Notes: generated by a model not told the origin, from the letters alone. 64,000 bases of DNA from Hyphomicrobiales bacterium (GCA_026400435.1 JAPLOZ010000015.1:1-64000), one strand, 5' to 3'; positions 7,271 to 16,522 are shown, counted from the stretch's first letter. Translations and numbers: made by a program.

Positions 7271-7864
7271 ATGGCAAACGAACCCTTGATTGGCGAACGC
7301 CTGAAAACGGAGCTTTCCGCCCTCTACCGGAGCCCGGACCGGCACTATCACGGCCTTGCCCACATCGCCGCGCTGCTCGCCCTTCTGGACGAACACCGCG
7401 CGGAATTCGCCGATCCCGAGGCGGTCGAGGCCGCGATCTGGTTTCACGACGCCATCTACGACAGCCGTCGCAGCGACAACGAAGCCAGGAGCGCAGCCCT
7501 TGCCGCGGACAAGCTGTCCCGGGCCGATCCCGAGCGCCTACCGCGCATCCTCGCCATGATCGAGGCAACGGCCACGCATGCCCTGCCCGGCCTTGCCGGC
7601 AAGGCGAAGCACGATGCTGCATTTTTCCTCGACATGGACCTGGCCATACTCGGAACCGAGCCCACGGCATTCGACGCCTACGAGGCAGCAGTGCGGCGCG
7701 AATACGCATGGGTCGAAGAAGCCGCCTGGCGGTCCGGCCGCGCAGCCGTGCTGCAGCGCTTCCTCGCCCGCCCGGCCATCTTCCACACGCATACGTTCAG
7801 GCAGCGCTACGAACAGATGGCGCGGGCAAACATCGCGCGCTCGCTGGCGGCGCTGCTGGCCTAG
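7271..7864 (+). CDS. HD-superfamily predicted metal-dependent phosphohydrolase
   Basis: A 197-residue protein of the small COG4339-like HD family. Metal-binding residues are visible: HYHGLAH (25-31), FHD (58-60, the HD pair) and the later DMD (121-123). The YDSRRSDNEARSA block (63-75) is typical of the family. The likely role is phosphate-ester hydrolysis of a nucleotide or other small molecule, but no substrate is known to me. It is divergent from cysE and convergent with the small membrane gene that follows, with a six-base gap. Confidence 0.8.
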   Translation: MANEPLIGERLKTELSALYRSPDRHYHGLAHIAALLALLDEHRAEFADPEAVEAAIWFHDAIYDSRRSDNEARSAALAADKLSRADPERLPRILAMIEATATHALPGLAGKAKHDAAFFLDMDLAILGTEPTAFDAYEAAVRREYAWVEEAAWRSGRAAVLQRFLARPAIFHTHTFRQRYEQMARANIARSLAALLA

Positions 7865-7870
7865 GCGTTT

Positions 7871-8155
7871 TCAGGGCTTGAGACCGGCGGCCCTGCGTCG
7901 GCGGCGCTTCTCCCACCAGACGTCCAGTCGCCGCCTGCCGCGTCGCGCCCATGACAGGTCGTGCGACAGCACCATGAGACCGAGCGGGATCATCCAGAAC
8001 CCGAGGACCGGCAGGAAGCCGAGGAAGCCGAAAACGACGAGCGCGCCACCGATCGTCATCCTCAGCGGCTTCGAATCCGGCAGCGCGAGCGTGCGCCCGA
8101 ACACATGGATCTTGCGGCGGGGCCGCAGACTGTGCTCTCTCGGTTGCTCGGTCAT
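7871..8155 (-). CDS. small membrane protein, PGPGW-like
   Basis: A 94-residue protein with a hydrophobic stretch at about 33-63 that probably forms two short membrane helices around LPVLGFWMIPLGLMVLS, flanked by very basic ends (RPRRK near the N-terminus, EKRRRRR near the C-terminus). The pattern resembles the PGPGW-type transmembrane family, but I cannot confirm it. No ribosome-binding site is compelling. Function unknown. Confidence 0.6.
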   Translation of the reverse strand: MTEQPREHSLRPRRKIHVFGRTLALPDSKPLRMTIGGALVVFGFLGFLPVLGFWMIPLGLMVLSHDLSWARRGRRRLDVWWEKRRRRRAAGLKP

Positions 8156-8385
8156 CGCGGTGTTTATCTGGTTCCAGAGGACGACGGTCGTTCAACGCGC
8201 GCCCATATTTAATGCGTGAGACGCGCATATGATGCATCCTGGCGGAAAATGCGAGGTGGCGCGCCAAGCCAGACAGAAACAGCCACCGAAACCGCAATCG
8301 TCTCACGGTTTTCCAACTACGCCGAATTCCGGATCATCCTTTGCCGGCTCGGCCGCGATCCGCCCGAAAAATTCCTTTCGCCCCT

Positions 8386-8412
8386 TTGCAAACACGAAAG
8401 GTGTGGTATAGG
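8386..8412 (+). promoter_or_regulatory. candidate promoter of tRNA-Asn
   Basis: TTGCAA (8386-8391) and TATAGG (8407-8412) lie about 25 bases before the mature tRNA. The spacer is 15-16 bases, shorter than ideal. Confidence 0.4.
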
Positions 8413-8436
8413 CACCCCGCATCCAAGCGAGCCTGT

Positions 8437-8512
8437 TCCCTGATAGCTCAGTTGGTAGAGCATTCGACTGTTAATCGAATGGTCGCAGGTTCGAGTCCTG
8501 CTCAGGGAGCCA
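8437..8512 (+). tRNA. tRNA-Asn (GTT)
   Basis: A complete 76-base cloverleaf with encoded CCA. Acceptor TCCCTGA (8437-8443) pairs with TCAGGGA (8502-8508), discriminator G, CCA at 8510-8512. The anticodon arm TTCGA-CTGTTAA-TCGAA gives anticodon GTT at 8470-8472. The T-arm contains GGTTCGAGTCC. Seven T residues (8514-8520) follow and probably end the transcript. The 3' end of this tRNA borders a lower-G+C sugar-transport operon, but I find no integrase or duplicated 3' end in the window. Confidence 0.97.
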
Positions 8513-8741
8513 CTTTTTTTGCAGTGCGGTTCAGGCGCTGCGCCATGCCGACATCCAACATTGCTCCCGATCACCTGCTCCCAACCTGGCGTATCGTTGG
8601 CGCAAGCAGCTTGCTTGCTTGCCGCCGCCCCGCCGCAGGCATTGCACCGCCAAACGGTCGAGACGGGCATGACACGTCCACGCGCACCGAGCAGTCGCAG
8701 TCACCAGCGAGAAGATGGGTGACCCAGGTTTTCAATCAGCG

Positions 8742-9707
8742 TCATTTTGCGCGACGACGCAGCCCGTCGAAATAGACGATTATGATTATCAAAGCCCCGG
8801 TGATGATCCGCTGCCAGAACGAGTTGACGTTCAGAAGGTTGGCGCCGTTGTTGATGGTCGCGAGAATGAATGCCCCAAGCAGCGGCCCATGCACCGAACC
8901 GATCGCCCCAAACAGGCTGGTGCCTCCGATGACCGAAGAGGCAATCGCCTGCAATTCCCATCCTTCAGCCTGGGTTGGATTTCCAATCCCAATGCGTGCG
9001 GCAAGCAGGACGCCAACAAACGAAGCCAGCAGGCCCGACAAGACATAGGCCATGAAAATGGTTCGTTGGATGTTGACGCCGGACAGGCGCGATGCCTCCG
9101 CATTGGAGCCCACGGAAAAAAGATAGCGACCCCATCGGCTGTGATGAAGGAAGACGTAAGCCGGGATGGCAACCAGGATGACCATCCAGAAAAGGTTGGG
9201 TATGCCCAGCACGGAATTGCGGGAGAAAGCCGTGAACTCATCGCTGTTGATGTTGATTGAGTTCCCATTGGTCATCAAGAGACCGATTCCGCGCAGCGAC
9301 GTCAGCGTGGCGAGCGTTATGATGAAAGGCGGCAGGCCCATCCTGACGATGCCGAAGCCGTGAAAGAGGCCGATCCCCACACCGACCAGAAGGGTCGAAA
9401 GAATGGCTACCCAGATCGGCCAACCGGCATTGATCATCATCGCGACAATAACGGTACCGAAACCGACCACTGCACCAACCGACAGATCAATGCCGCCGGT
9501 AATGATGACGAACGTCTGGCCAACCGCGAGAATCGCGATCATGGATCCCTGCCGCAAGAGGTTGGCAATATTGTTGCCTGACGCAAAGCTGGCCGTCGTC
9601 AATGACAGCAGGATCCAGAGAAACACCAGCAACGCCAGGAGCGTAAGCCCGAACAGCACGTTGTAGTTTCGTTTCGGCTTCTCTGTCGCGACCGTGTCCG
9701 TAGTCAT
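8742..9707 (-). CDS. sugar ABC transporter permease (RbsC family)
   Basis: A 321-residue inner-membrane permease of the ribose/xylose/galactose import class. The family hallmark GGIDLSVGA is at 71-79, and multiple hydrophobic helices run through the protein. It is the last gene of the operon binding protein - ATPase - permease, starting 26 bases after the ATPase stop. Only one permease gene is present, so it should act as a homodimer as RbsC does. No catabolic gene is attached, so the sugar cannot be named. Base composition is visibly less G+C-rich than the neighbouring core genes. Confidence 0.9.
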   Translation of the reverse strand: MTTDTVATEKPKRNYNVLFGLTLLALLVFLWILLSLTTASFASGNNIANLLRQGSMIAILAVGQTFVIITGGIDLSVGAVVGFGTVIVAMMINAGWPIWVAILSTLLVGVGIGLFHGFGIVRMGLPPFIITLATLTSLRGIGLLMTNGNSININSDEFTAFSRNSVLGIPNLFWMVILVAIPAYVFLHHSRWGRYLFSVGSNAEASRLSGVNIQRTIFMAYVLSGLLASFVGVLLAARIGIGNPTQAEGWELQAIASSVIGGTSLFGAIGSVHGPLLGAFILATINNGANLLNVNSFWQRIITGALIIIIVYFDGLRRRAK

Positions 9708-9733
9708 GGGGTCTCCCGCTTGCTGATTGATTG

Positions 9734-11260
9734 TCAGACGCCGATCGCCTGCGTCAGAACCTCTTCGTGGCTTGCCGCGCGGAAGCCGTGGCTGGCAACC
9801 AGGCGGCCGCGCCGGAATACGTGAAGCGTATCCGCGAGTTCGTAAACCTCCGGCAGGTACGAAGAGATCAGTATGATGCCGGCGCCCTTGGACAGCAGCT
9901 CGCCAAACAGCCGGTAAATCTCGGCCTTCGTGCCGACGTCAACGCCGACGGTAGGTTCGTCGAAGATGAACAGCTTTGCGCCGTGATTGAGCCACTTGCC
10001 GATGACGATCTTCTGCTGGTTGCCGCCCGAAAGACTTGATGCAAGCGCGTGTCTCGTTGGCGTCTTGATGCGCAACCCGCCGATCTGGCGGTCGGCAAAC
10101 TCTTTCTCCCGCTTGGCCGAAATCAACATGTTGCTGGAGATGCGCTTGTAGATTGGAAGATTGAGGTTCAGTCCGACCGGCAGGTTGAGGCAAAGGCCCT
10201 GGTCGCGCCGACTCTCAGGCGCCAGCGCCATGCCAAGACGCATCGCATCTTGTTCGGAGGAGATCGAGACCTCCTTGCCGTCCCACAAGACACTGCCGGC
10301 GGATTTCTGATGCCGGCCGTATAGCGTCGTCACGAACTCGCTGCGCCCAGCGCCGATCAGGCCGTACAGGCCGACGATCTCACCGGCGCGCACCGAGATC
10401 GACACCTCTTCGAAGCCTTTGCCGGACAGCATCTTTGTCTCGACGATCGTGGCGCCGAACTTAAAGTGCTCCTTGTGGTAGATCTGATCGATCGAGCGAT
10501 TGATCATCATCTTTACCAACTCGGCGTCGCTGGTCTCGCTTATGTTGCGGGTGCCTATGAAAGCCCCGTCCCGCAGCACGGTAACGCGGTCCGCGAGCTC
10601 GAACACCTCCTCCATGCGGTGGCTGATGTAGATGATGGTGACGCCTTCGGCCTTCAGGCGGCGGATGAGCGCGAAGAGTTGACCGGCCTCCTTGCGGGTC
10701 AGATAGGCGGTTGGCTCGTCGAATATCAGAAATTTTGTGCCGCGCAGCGTGGCGCGCGCCGCAGCGATCAACTGCTGCTGACCGATGGTCAGTTCACCAA
10801 GCACCACATGCGCGGGCAGGTCGAAGCCAAGGTCGTCGATTATCTGCTGAGCCTCGCGCACCATGGCGCGCTGTTGCAGGATTCCGAAACGGACATTTTC
10901 CTCGCCGAGAAAGATGTTGGCCGCAACCGTGAGGTGCCGGCAGAGGACCACTTCCTGATGAACGGCATTGATGCCGAGCGCCATCGCCTCATGCGGCGTG
11001 GCCAGCGCGGTCGGCTTGCCGCGCCAGATGATCTCTCCCGATGTCCTGGGAATAACACCCGTGAGCAGTTTGATGAGCGTGGATTTTCCTGCGCCGTTCT
11101 CACCGACTATAGCGTGGATTTCACCGGCCTTGAATGCAAGGTCGAGAGGCTTCAGCGCATGGGTCCCGGGGTATTTCTTCTCAAGGCCCCGCAACTCGAG
11201 AATTGTACCGCTCTCGAGATTGTCGCCCGCCGGATGCAAGTGCGCCATCAACGTGTTCAT
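9734..11260 (-). CDS. sugar ABC transporter ATP-binding protein (RbsA-like, two NBDs)
   Basis: A 508-residue cytoplasmic ATPase with two fused nucleotide-binding domains, as in RbsA/MglA/XylG. Domain 1 has Walker A GENGAGKST (53-61), the linker LTIGQQQLIAAARA and a Walker B LIFDEPTAYL. Domain 2 lacks a clean Walker A (YGLIGAGRSEF) but keeps LSGGNQQKIVIGKWL and IFDEPTVGVDVG; degeneracy of one P-loop is normal for this class. It powers import through the downstream permease. An unusually strong intercistronic hairpin separates it from the upstream binding-protein gene. Confidence 0.93.
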   Translation of the reverse strand: MNTLMAHLHPAGDNLESGTILELRGLEKKYPGTHALKPLDLAFKAGEIHAIVGENGAGKSTLIKLLTGVIPRTSGEIIWRGKPTALATPHEAMALGINAVHQEVVLCRHLTVAANIFLGEENVRFGILQQRAMVREAQQIIDDLGFDLPAHVVLGELTIGQQQLIAAARATLRGTKFLIFDEPTAYLTRKEAGQLFALIRRLKAEGVTIIYISHRMEEVFELADRVTVLRDGAFIGTRNISETSDAELVKMMINRSIDQIYHKEHFKFGATIVETKMLSGKGFEEVSISVRAGEIVGLYGLIGAGRSEFVTTLYGRHQKSAGSVLWDGKEVSISSEQDAMRLGMALAPESRRDQGLCLNLPVGLNLNLPIYKRISSNMLISAKREKEFADRQIGGLRIKTPTRHALASSLSGGNQQKIVIGKWLNHGAKLFIFDEPTVGVDVGTKAEIYRLFGELLSKGAGIILISSYLPEVYELADTLHVFRRGRLVASHGFRAASHEEVLTQAIGV

Positions 11261-11359
11261 GGCAATCCTCCGATTGACACGGGGCGACGCCTGGGACGCC
11301 GCCTTCTTTGGGGCGCGACCAAATCAGGTCGCCGCCAGATCAAGGCTTGCGGATCGGTA

Positions 11360-11390
11360 GTGCTCCGGGACGCTAGCCGTCCCGGAGCAC
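11360..11390 (-). promoter_or_regulatory. intercistronic stem-loop between binding-protein and ATPase genes
   Basis: A perfect 13-bp inverted repeat, GTGCTCCGGGACG (11360-11372) with CGTCCCGGAGCAC (11378-11390), around a 5-base loop. It begins 15 bases after the binding-protein stop and has no T-run downstream on the minus strand. Such hairpins after periplasmic binding-protein genes commonly protect the 5' part of the mRNA from 3' exonucleases and limit read-through, raising binding-protein levels over membrane components. Confidence 0.75.
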
Positions 11391-11405
11391 TTTTGGGAGG
11401 CGACC

Positions 11406-12401
11406 TCAGTCCAGCTTGGGATTGAGCAACGCGTCGATCTTCGGATCCTTCATGTTGTCCTTGGTGACAAGGTTCGCACCGGTGTCAACATTTGCTTCAA
11501 CCTTCTCGCCTTTGGAAGCTGCCAGAGCGGTCTTGATGCCGTCGTAGCCCATGCGATACGGGTCCTGGACAACCAGGGCCGATATCACACCGTCGTTGAG
11601 AAACTTGATCAGCTTTTCGTCGCTGTCGAAACCCACCAGAGCGACTTTGCCGCCAAGGTTGTTCTCCGCGACAGCCTGGCCAACGCCTTGAGCCATGATA
11701 AGGTTCGAGGCGAAAATGCCCTTGAGGTTCGGATTGGCCGTGATCAGATCGGTCGCGATGTTAAGTCCAGTGGTTGCCTGACCGTCCGCATATTTGTCAG
11801 CCACAAGCTTCAGACCCGGATACTTGGCGGCGAGCTGTTCCGTGAAGCCCTGCTTGCGCTGTTCGAGCGAACCCGCTCCCGGCGCATTGGTGATAAGGGC
11901 GACATCGCCCTCGATCTTGCCGCCATTTGCAGCGCCGATGGCTGCGGCAAGACCGTCCGCCGCCACGCGACCGCCAGCAATGTTGTCAGTCGTCAGGAAG
12001 GACGTGAATGCTTTGGAATCGGCTCCGGAATCGATCCCGATGATCTTTACCTTGGAGGCGGCTTCGTCGATGGGCTTGCCCAGAGCCTTGAATTCCGTGG
12101 GTGCAATGACGATTGCCGCCGGATTTCCAGAAACCGCATTCTCCAGAATCGAAATCTGGCCATTCACGTCGGTTTCTGCCTGCGCGCCAAGTTCAGGAAC
12201 ATTGACGCTGAGATCCTTGCCTGCCTTTCGGGCGCCGGCCAGCACGATCTGCCAGTAGAAGGACGTCGTGTCCTTGACGATGATCGGAATGGTCACGTCT
12301 TGAGCAGAGGCATGGCCCACGGGCAACATAGCCGTAAAGATTGTAGCGGCGGCAAGCGCAACGAAACCGCGTCTTGTTGTTGAGCCGATTGAAAACTTCA
12401 T
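11406..12401 (-). CDS. periplasmic sugar-binding protein (RbsB-like)
   Basis: A 331-residue periplasmic binding protein (Peripla_BP_4 type) for the adjacent ABC importer. The signal peptide is residues 1-33, cut after ASA; it carries consecutive arginines in TTRRGFVAL, which resembles a Tat signal, though a Sec signal is equally possible. The mature part begins with a beta strand (VTIPIIVKDTTSFYWQ), followed by GARKAGKDL and IDSGADS blocks typical of ribose/allose/xylose binders. The start at 12401 has a strong GGGAGGAA ribosome-binding site; the frame extends further upstream without support. The ligand is unknown: ribose, allose or a cyclitol are all possible. Confidence 0.9.
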   Translation of the reverse strand: MKFSIGSTTRRGFVALAAATIFTAMLPVGHASAQDVTIPIIVKDTTSFYWQIVLAGARKAGKDLSVNVPELGAQAETDVNGQISILENAVSGNPAAIVIAPTEFKALGKPIDEAASKVKIIGIDSGADSKAFTSFLTTDNIAGGRVAADGLAAAIGAANGGKIEGDVALITNAPGAGSLEQRKQGFTEQLAAKYPGLKLVADKYADGQATTGLNIATDLITANPNLKGIFASNLIMAQGVGQAVAENNLGGKVALVGFDSDEKLIKFLNDGVISALVVQDPYRMGYDGIKTALAASKGEKVEANVDTGANLVTKDNMKDPKIDALLNPKLD

Positions 12402-12665
12402 AGGTATTCCTCCCTGGTGCCTCGACTGTTCAAGCGGTGTTCCGTCAGGAGAGGCATAGTCCGGACCGAACTGTTTGAATATGGCGAGCCGAGTTGTACG
12501 GCACCTCACATGTGTTTGAAAGCTTGAATTATTTCGCGCTTTGAAAAATGGTTGAATCGCCTGGACCGGCTTGGGTCGGAGTCAGGATGTTGAGCCGACA
12601 AAATGCATATGTTGGGCTGACGTCCGGACTTGACGGGACAAGGAATTCGTTCCTATTTCATTCCC

Positions 12666-12995
12666 ATGCCCGAACCCTATTGGCCCAAGCGCAGAGGATC
12701 GTTTCGTCTGTCCGACGCCGGCGCGGGCGCGGGCTACGCGTCCATTCGCTGCACATGTTGCAAGCGCCAGCGGTACTACGCCATAGCCGATCTCCTGACA
12801 GCCTTCGGCGACATGGAATGCGACGACGTGGTCCGGGTCACGGGACTGCGGTGCCGGAACTGCGATGGCAATGGCGCGCTCGAACTGAAGGTCGGCGGCC
12901 CGCCCCGCGACATGGCCGATGTGGCCATCCAGCGCAAGATCGACCGCATCTTCTACGTCAGGAAAATCGTTTGGAAGGACAAGCGCGGGGTCTAG
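12666..12995 (+). CDS. small protein with two CxxC knuckles
   Basis: A 109-residue basic protein of unknown function. Cys29/Cys32 (with an extra Cys31) and Cys63/Cys66 (CRNC) form two CxxC pairs 34 residues apart, the spacing of a zinc-ribbon. The rest is mixed alpha/beta with a basic C-terminus. The ATG at 12666 is the first in a plausible context; an upstream alternative start at 12630 would add 12 residues. No clear ribosome-binding site is seen for either. It might bind nucleic acid or act as a metal-dependent adaptor; nothing nearby indicates a role. Confidence 0.55.
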   Translation: MPEPYWPKRRGSFRLSDAGAGAGYASIRCTCCKRQRYYAIADLLTAFGDMECDDVVRVTGLRCRNCDGNGALELKVGGPPRDMADVAIQRKIDRIFYVRKIVWKDKRGV

Positions 12996-13034
12996 GCTGA
13001 AAGCGCCGCAAGCCGCACGGAGCCTGGCCGCGGC

Positions 13035-13547
13035 TCAAGCCAGTTCTGGCTTCATCCCCGCAGCGGTGCGGTCGATGATCTCGCGCAGCGCAAACGACGA
13101 ATTTATCTTCGTCACATGTGGCATGGCTGTCAGCCATTCCTTGTGGATGCGTTCGTAGTCCTGCAGGTCCTTTGCAGCGATGCGCAGGATGTAGTCGTAT
13201 TCGCCCGACATCAGGTGGCAAGACAGTATGTTGGGACAGCGCTTCACCGCCGCCTCGAATTCCGAAAGCGTCTTCTCGAACTGGCCCGACAGCGAGATAT
13301 GCACGATGACGGTCATGCGGTGTCCGAGCGCCGCGTTGGAAAGCTGCGCATGATAGCCGCGAATGACGCCGGACTTTTCGAGATTGTCGAGCCTGCGCGA
13401 GCAGGCCGATTGCGAAAGCCCAACCTTTTCGGCGAGCGCCGCATTGGGCATCCGGCCGTCTTTCTGCAGCGCTTCCAATATGGCGATATCGATCCTGTCG
13501 AGCGGCAAAGTTCGAAGTTCCTTCGGATTGAGCCTGATTTTGCGCAA
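13035..13547 (-). CDS. Lrp/AsnC family regulator of ald
   Basis: A 170-residue feast/famine regulator. The N-terminal winged helix includes LDRIDIAILEALQKDGR (16-32) and the recognition helix LSQSACSRRLDNLEKSG (about 44-60); the C-terminal half is the RAM ligand-binding domain (about 75-150). It is divergent from the alanine dehydrogenase gene, with 117 bases between the start codons. By analogy with AldR and other rhizobial pairs, it probably activates ald in response to alanine or branched amino acids, acting on sites in the shared intergenic region. Confidence 0.9.
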   Translation of the reverse strand: MRKIRLNPKELRTLPLDRIDIAILEALQKDGRMPNAALAEKVGLSQSACSRRLDNLEKSGVIRGYHAQLSNAALGHRMTVIVHISLSGQFEKTLSEFEAAVKRCPNILSCHLMSGEYDYILRIAAKDLQDYERIHKEWLTAMPHVTKINSSFALREIIDRTAAGMKPELA

Positions 13548-13664
13548 CGATTAGCGTTTTGAAGCGCCGTTCGCAACGCCATTCGCAAACACGTTCGGCG
13601 CCATTTCTGCTTGAATGCGGTCAATGGAGTTAAGCCCCTACGACTCTAACATGGAGATCGCGAG

Positions 13665-14780
<1,116 letters not shown>

Positions 14781-14843
14781 AGTCTGGAATTTGACGGGCT
14801 GCGCAGATGCGGCGGGGTGATCTGGTGTGGCTACGCGGCAGGC

Positions 14844-14984
14844 CTAGGTAATGCCGCCGCCCTCGTCGTTGCCGTCCTCGTTGCCATCCTGCGGAGATGG
14901 CGTGAAATTGGACGGAACGGACTGAGCCGTAACCACCGACAGCATGGCGCGTTTTTCCAGCCGCGGCTTCTCGTATCGCGTCAT
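14844..14984 (-). CDS. putative RiPP precursor peptide with lasso-type leader motif
   Basis: A 46-codon reading frame, ATG at 14984 to TAG at 14844, in the 356-base gap between ald and the glycosyltransferase gene. The N-terminus contains YEKPRLEKR and LSVVTA. Tyr4, Pro7, Leu9 and Thr19 fit the YxxPxLxxxGxxxxxT leader motif that lasso-peptide RRE domains recognise, with exact spacing; only the Gly position is changed (Ala13). After Thr19-Ala20 comes a 26-residue candidate core, Ser/Pro-rich then Gly/Asn/acidic (GNEDGNDEGGGIT at 34-46). No acidic residue sits at core positions 7-9, so a canonical lasso ring is not predicted. The ribosome-binding site is weak (GGTGGGAAA lies far upstream). No maturation or export gene is in the window, making it an orphan. 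Short orphan proteins of this look are, from memory, common in Mesorhizobium. Confidence 0.6.
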   Translation of the reverse strand: MTRYEKPRLEKRAMLSVVTAQSVPSNFTPSPQDGNEDGNDEGGGIT

Positions 14985-15136
14985 CCCCGGAGTTTCCCAC
15001 CCGACGCCTGATGCTAGATAAATTGCACACCGGCAAGCTCATTTCAAATATACCGACAGCCTATCCTTTCCCGGCGTCGCATAAAAGGCATAAAATTCGG
15101 GCACAGTGGCAGTCTTGCGGAAGAAGTCGCGCCGGA

Positions 15137-15844
15137 ATGCCCTCAGACATGCCGATCCCCCCGCTCGTCCACCAGACCTGGAAGACCGCAAGGACGCCGC
15201 TGCGCTGGCGCCATCTGGTCCAGACCGTGAAGCAGCATCATCCCGGCTGGACGTATCGTCTCTGGTCCGACCAGGAGATGGACGCGCATGTGCGGGCAAG
15301 CCACCCTGCCCTGCATCCCGTTTACGCGGCCTTCGAGAAGAACGTCATGCGCGCCGATGTGTTTCGCTACGTCGTCATGCACGATCTGGGAGGGCTGTAC
15401 TGCGATCTCGACTACGAGTTCCTCCGACCCTATCCCTACGGCGACGCTGAACTGGTGCTTATGGAGGAATTTTCCCCACAGGCCGGCGATAGCGACCTGC
15501 AGATCGCCAACTATGTCTTCGCCTCGGCCACCGGGCATCTGTTCTGGAAAGATGTACTCGACGATCTGGTCCGCAACCCGCCGGTAGTCACCACGGCCGG
15601 CGATGTCACTGGCGCGACCGGACCAGGCCTTCTTTCACGCATCTTCCTTGCCGGCGCGGAGCGCTACCCGGACGTGGTGGTGGCCCCCAAGCAGGCTTTC
15701 AGCCCTGTCCGAATGCGCGGAAGGAACGAAAGCACCAGCCTGATCGGGTCTGGCGCCTATGGCGTCCACCACGCGTGGGGCAGTTGGAAGGAGCGCACTG
15801 GCGCCCACTACATCCGCAAGGCCGCCCGTCTTCTGGACCGGTAG
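15137..15844 (+). CDS. GT32-type glycosyltransferase
   Basis: A 235-residue enzyme with the DxD-containing fold of family 32 (Och1/capsular sugar transferase-like). IPPLVHQTWKT (7-17) begins the domain, ADVFRYVVMHDLGG (73-86) precedes the metal/nucleotide-sugar motif YCDLD (88-92; Asp90, Asp92), and a C-terminal VHHAWGSW block closes it. Start candidates are ATGs at 15137 and 15149; the frame continues upstream to 15011 without coding character. It probably adds a sugar to a surface polysaccharide or lipid. It stands alone: no polysaccharide cluster is adjacent. It ends 7 bases before the convergent OmpA-like gene. Confidence 0.85.
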   Translation: MPSDMPIPPLVHQTWKTARTPLRWRHLVQTVKQHHPGWTYRLWSDQEMDAHVRASHPALHPVYAAFEKNVMRADVFRYVVMHDLGGLYCDLDYEFLRPYPYGDAELVLMEEFSPQAGDSDLQIANYVFASATGHLFWKDVLDDLVRNPPVVTTAGDVTGATGPGLLSRIFLAGAERYPDVVVAPKQAFSPVRMRGRNESTSLIGSGAYGVHHAWGSWKERTGAHYIRKAARLLDR

Positions 15845-15851
15845 AGCCTGA

Positions 15852-16412
15852 CTACTGCGCAAGGAAATCGTCGAAGCGGCGCAGCGTGACGCGGCGATTG
15901 CGCCAGTTCTCGTTGGGCGTCGGCACCAGCAGGAATTCCTCGCCGTAACCGACTGTCTCGAGCGCGCGGCGCGGTATGCCGAATTCTACCGCCAGCGTCC
16001 GCTTGAGCGATTCAGCGCGGCGTTCAGACAGCACGAGGTTCGACTGCGCCGAACCCACGGCGTCCGTGTGACCTTCGATCAGGACCTTGGAGCGCGGCCG
16101 CCGATCGAGCAGATTGTCGAGCGCATCGGCAATCGCCTCGACCTTGCGGTATTGCGAGCGCGGAATTTCGGCCGACCCGAAGGCAAAGTTGATCGACTGT
16201 ATGTCGATCGACGGCGCCATCCGGCGCAATTCCGGCCGGCGCTTGAACTCGCGTACGGTTACTTTCTGGTCCGGCCGCACCTTGACGCGCGGCGCAGCGT
16301 CAAGCTGGCGTTCGATCTGGGTCGCCGAAGGCATCGCGTCCTGCGCGACGGCGAGCGATGGCATGGCGACGAGCGCAAGCGCTGCAGCGGCAATCTGGCG
16401 GCGGGTGAACAT
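15852..16412 (-). CDS. OmpA-C domain periplasmic protein
   Basis: A 186-residue exported protein. The signal peptide is residues 1-23 (cut after AVA). After a basic linker, the C-terminal OmpA-like domain (about 78-185) has INFAFGSAEI, EGHTDAVGS, LSERRAESLK and NRRV, the residues that bind the diaminopimelate of peptidoglycan. No beta-barrel and no lipobox are present, so it is a soluble or peptidoglycan-attached periplasmic protein. The start at 16412 follows AGGAGAAAT; the frame extends to 16508 without support. Confidence 0.85.
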   Translation of the reverse strand: MFTRRQIAAAALALVAMPSLAVAQDAMPSATQIERQLDAAPRVKVRPDQKVTVREFKRRPELRRMAPSIDIQSINFAFGSAEIPRSQYRKVEAIADALDNLLDRRPRSKVLIEGHTDAVGSAQSNLVLSERRAESLKRTLAVEFGIPRRALETVGYGEEFLLVPTPNENWRNRRVTLRRFDDFLAQ

Positions 16413-16522
16413 GCTATTTCTCCTCGGGCTGCGGAGTGGGTGTCCGCGTGTGACGTTGCCGCGACTGTGGCGCAGCGCAGCTGAATTGCCGCTGAACGGC
16501 CGGTTCATCCGGGAACGAAAGG

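Noticed and set aside
8437-8520. tRNA-Asn as an occupied integration site
   Set aside because: No integrase, no excisionase and no second copy of the tRNA 3' end in the window; kept only as a possibility in the findings.
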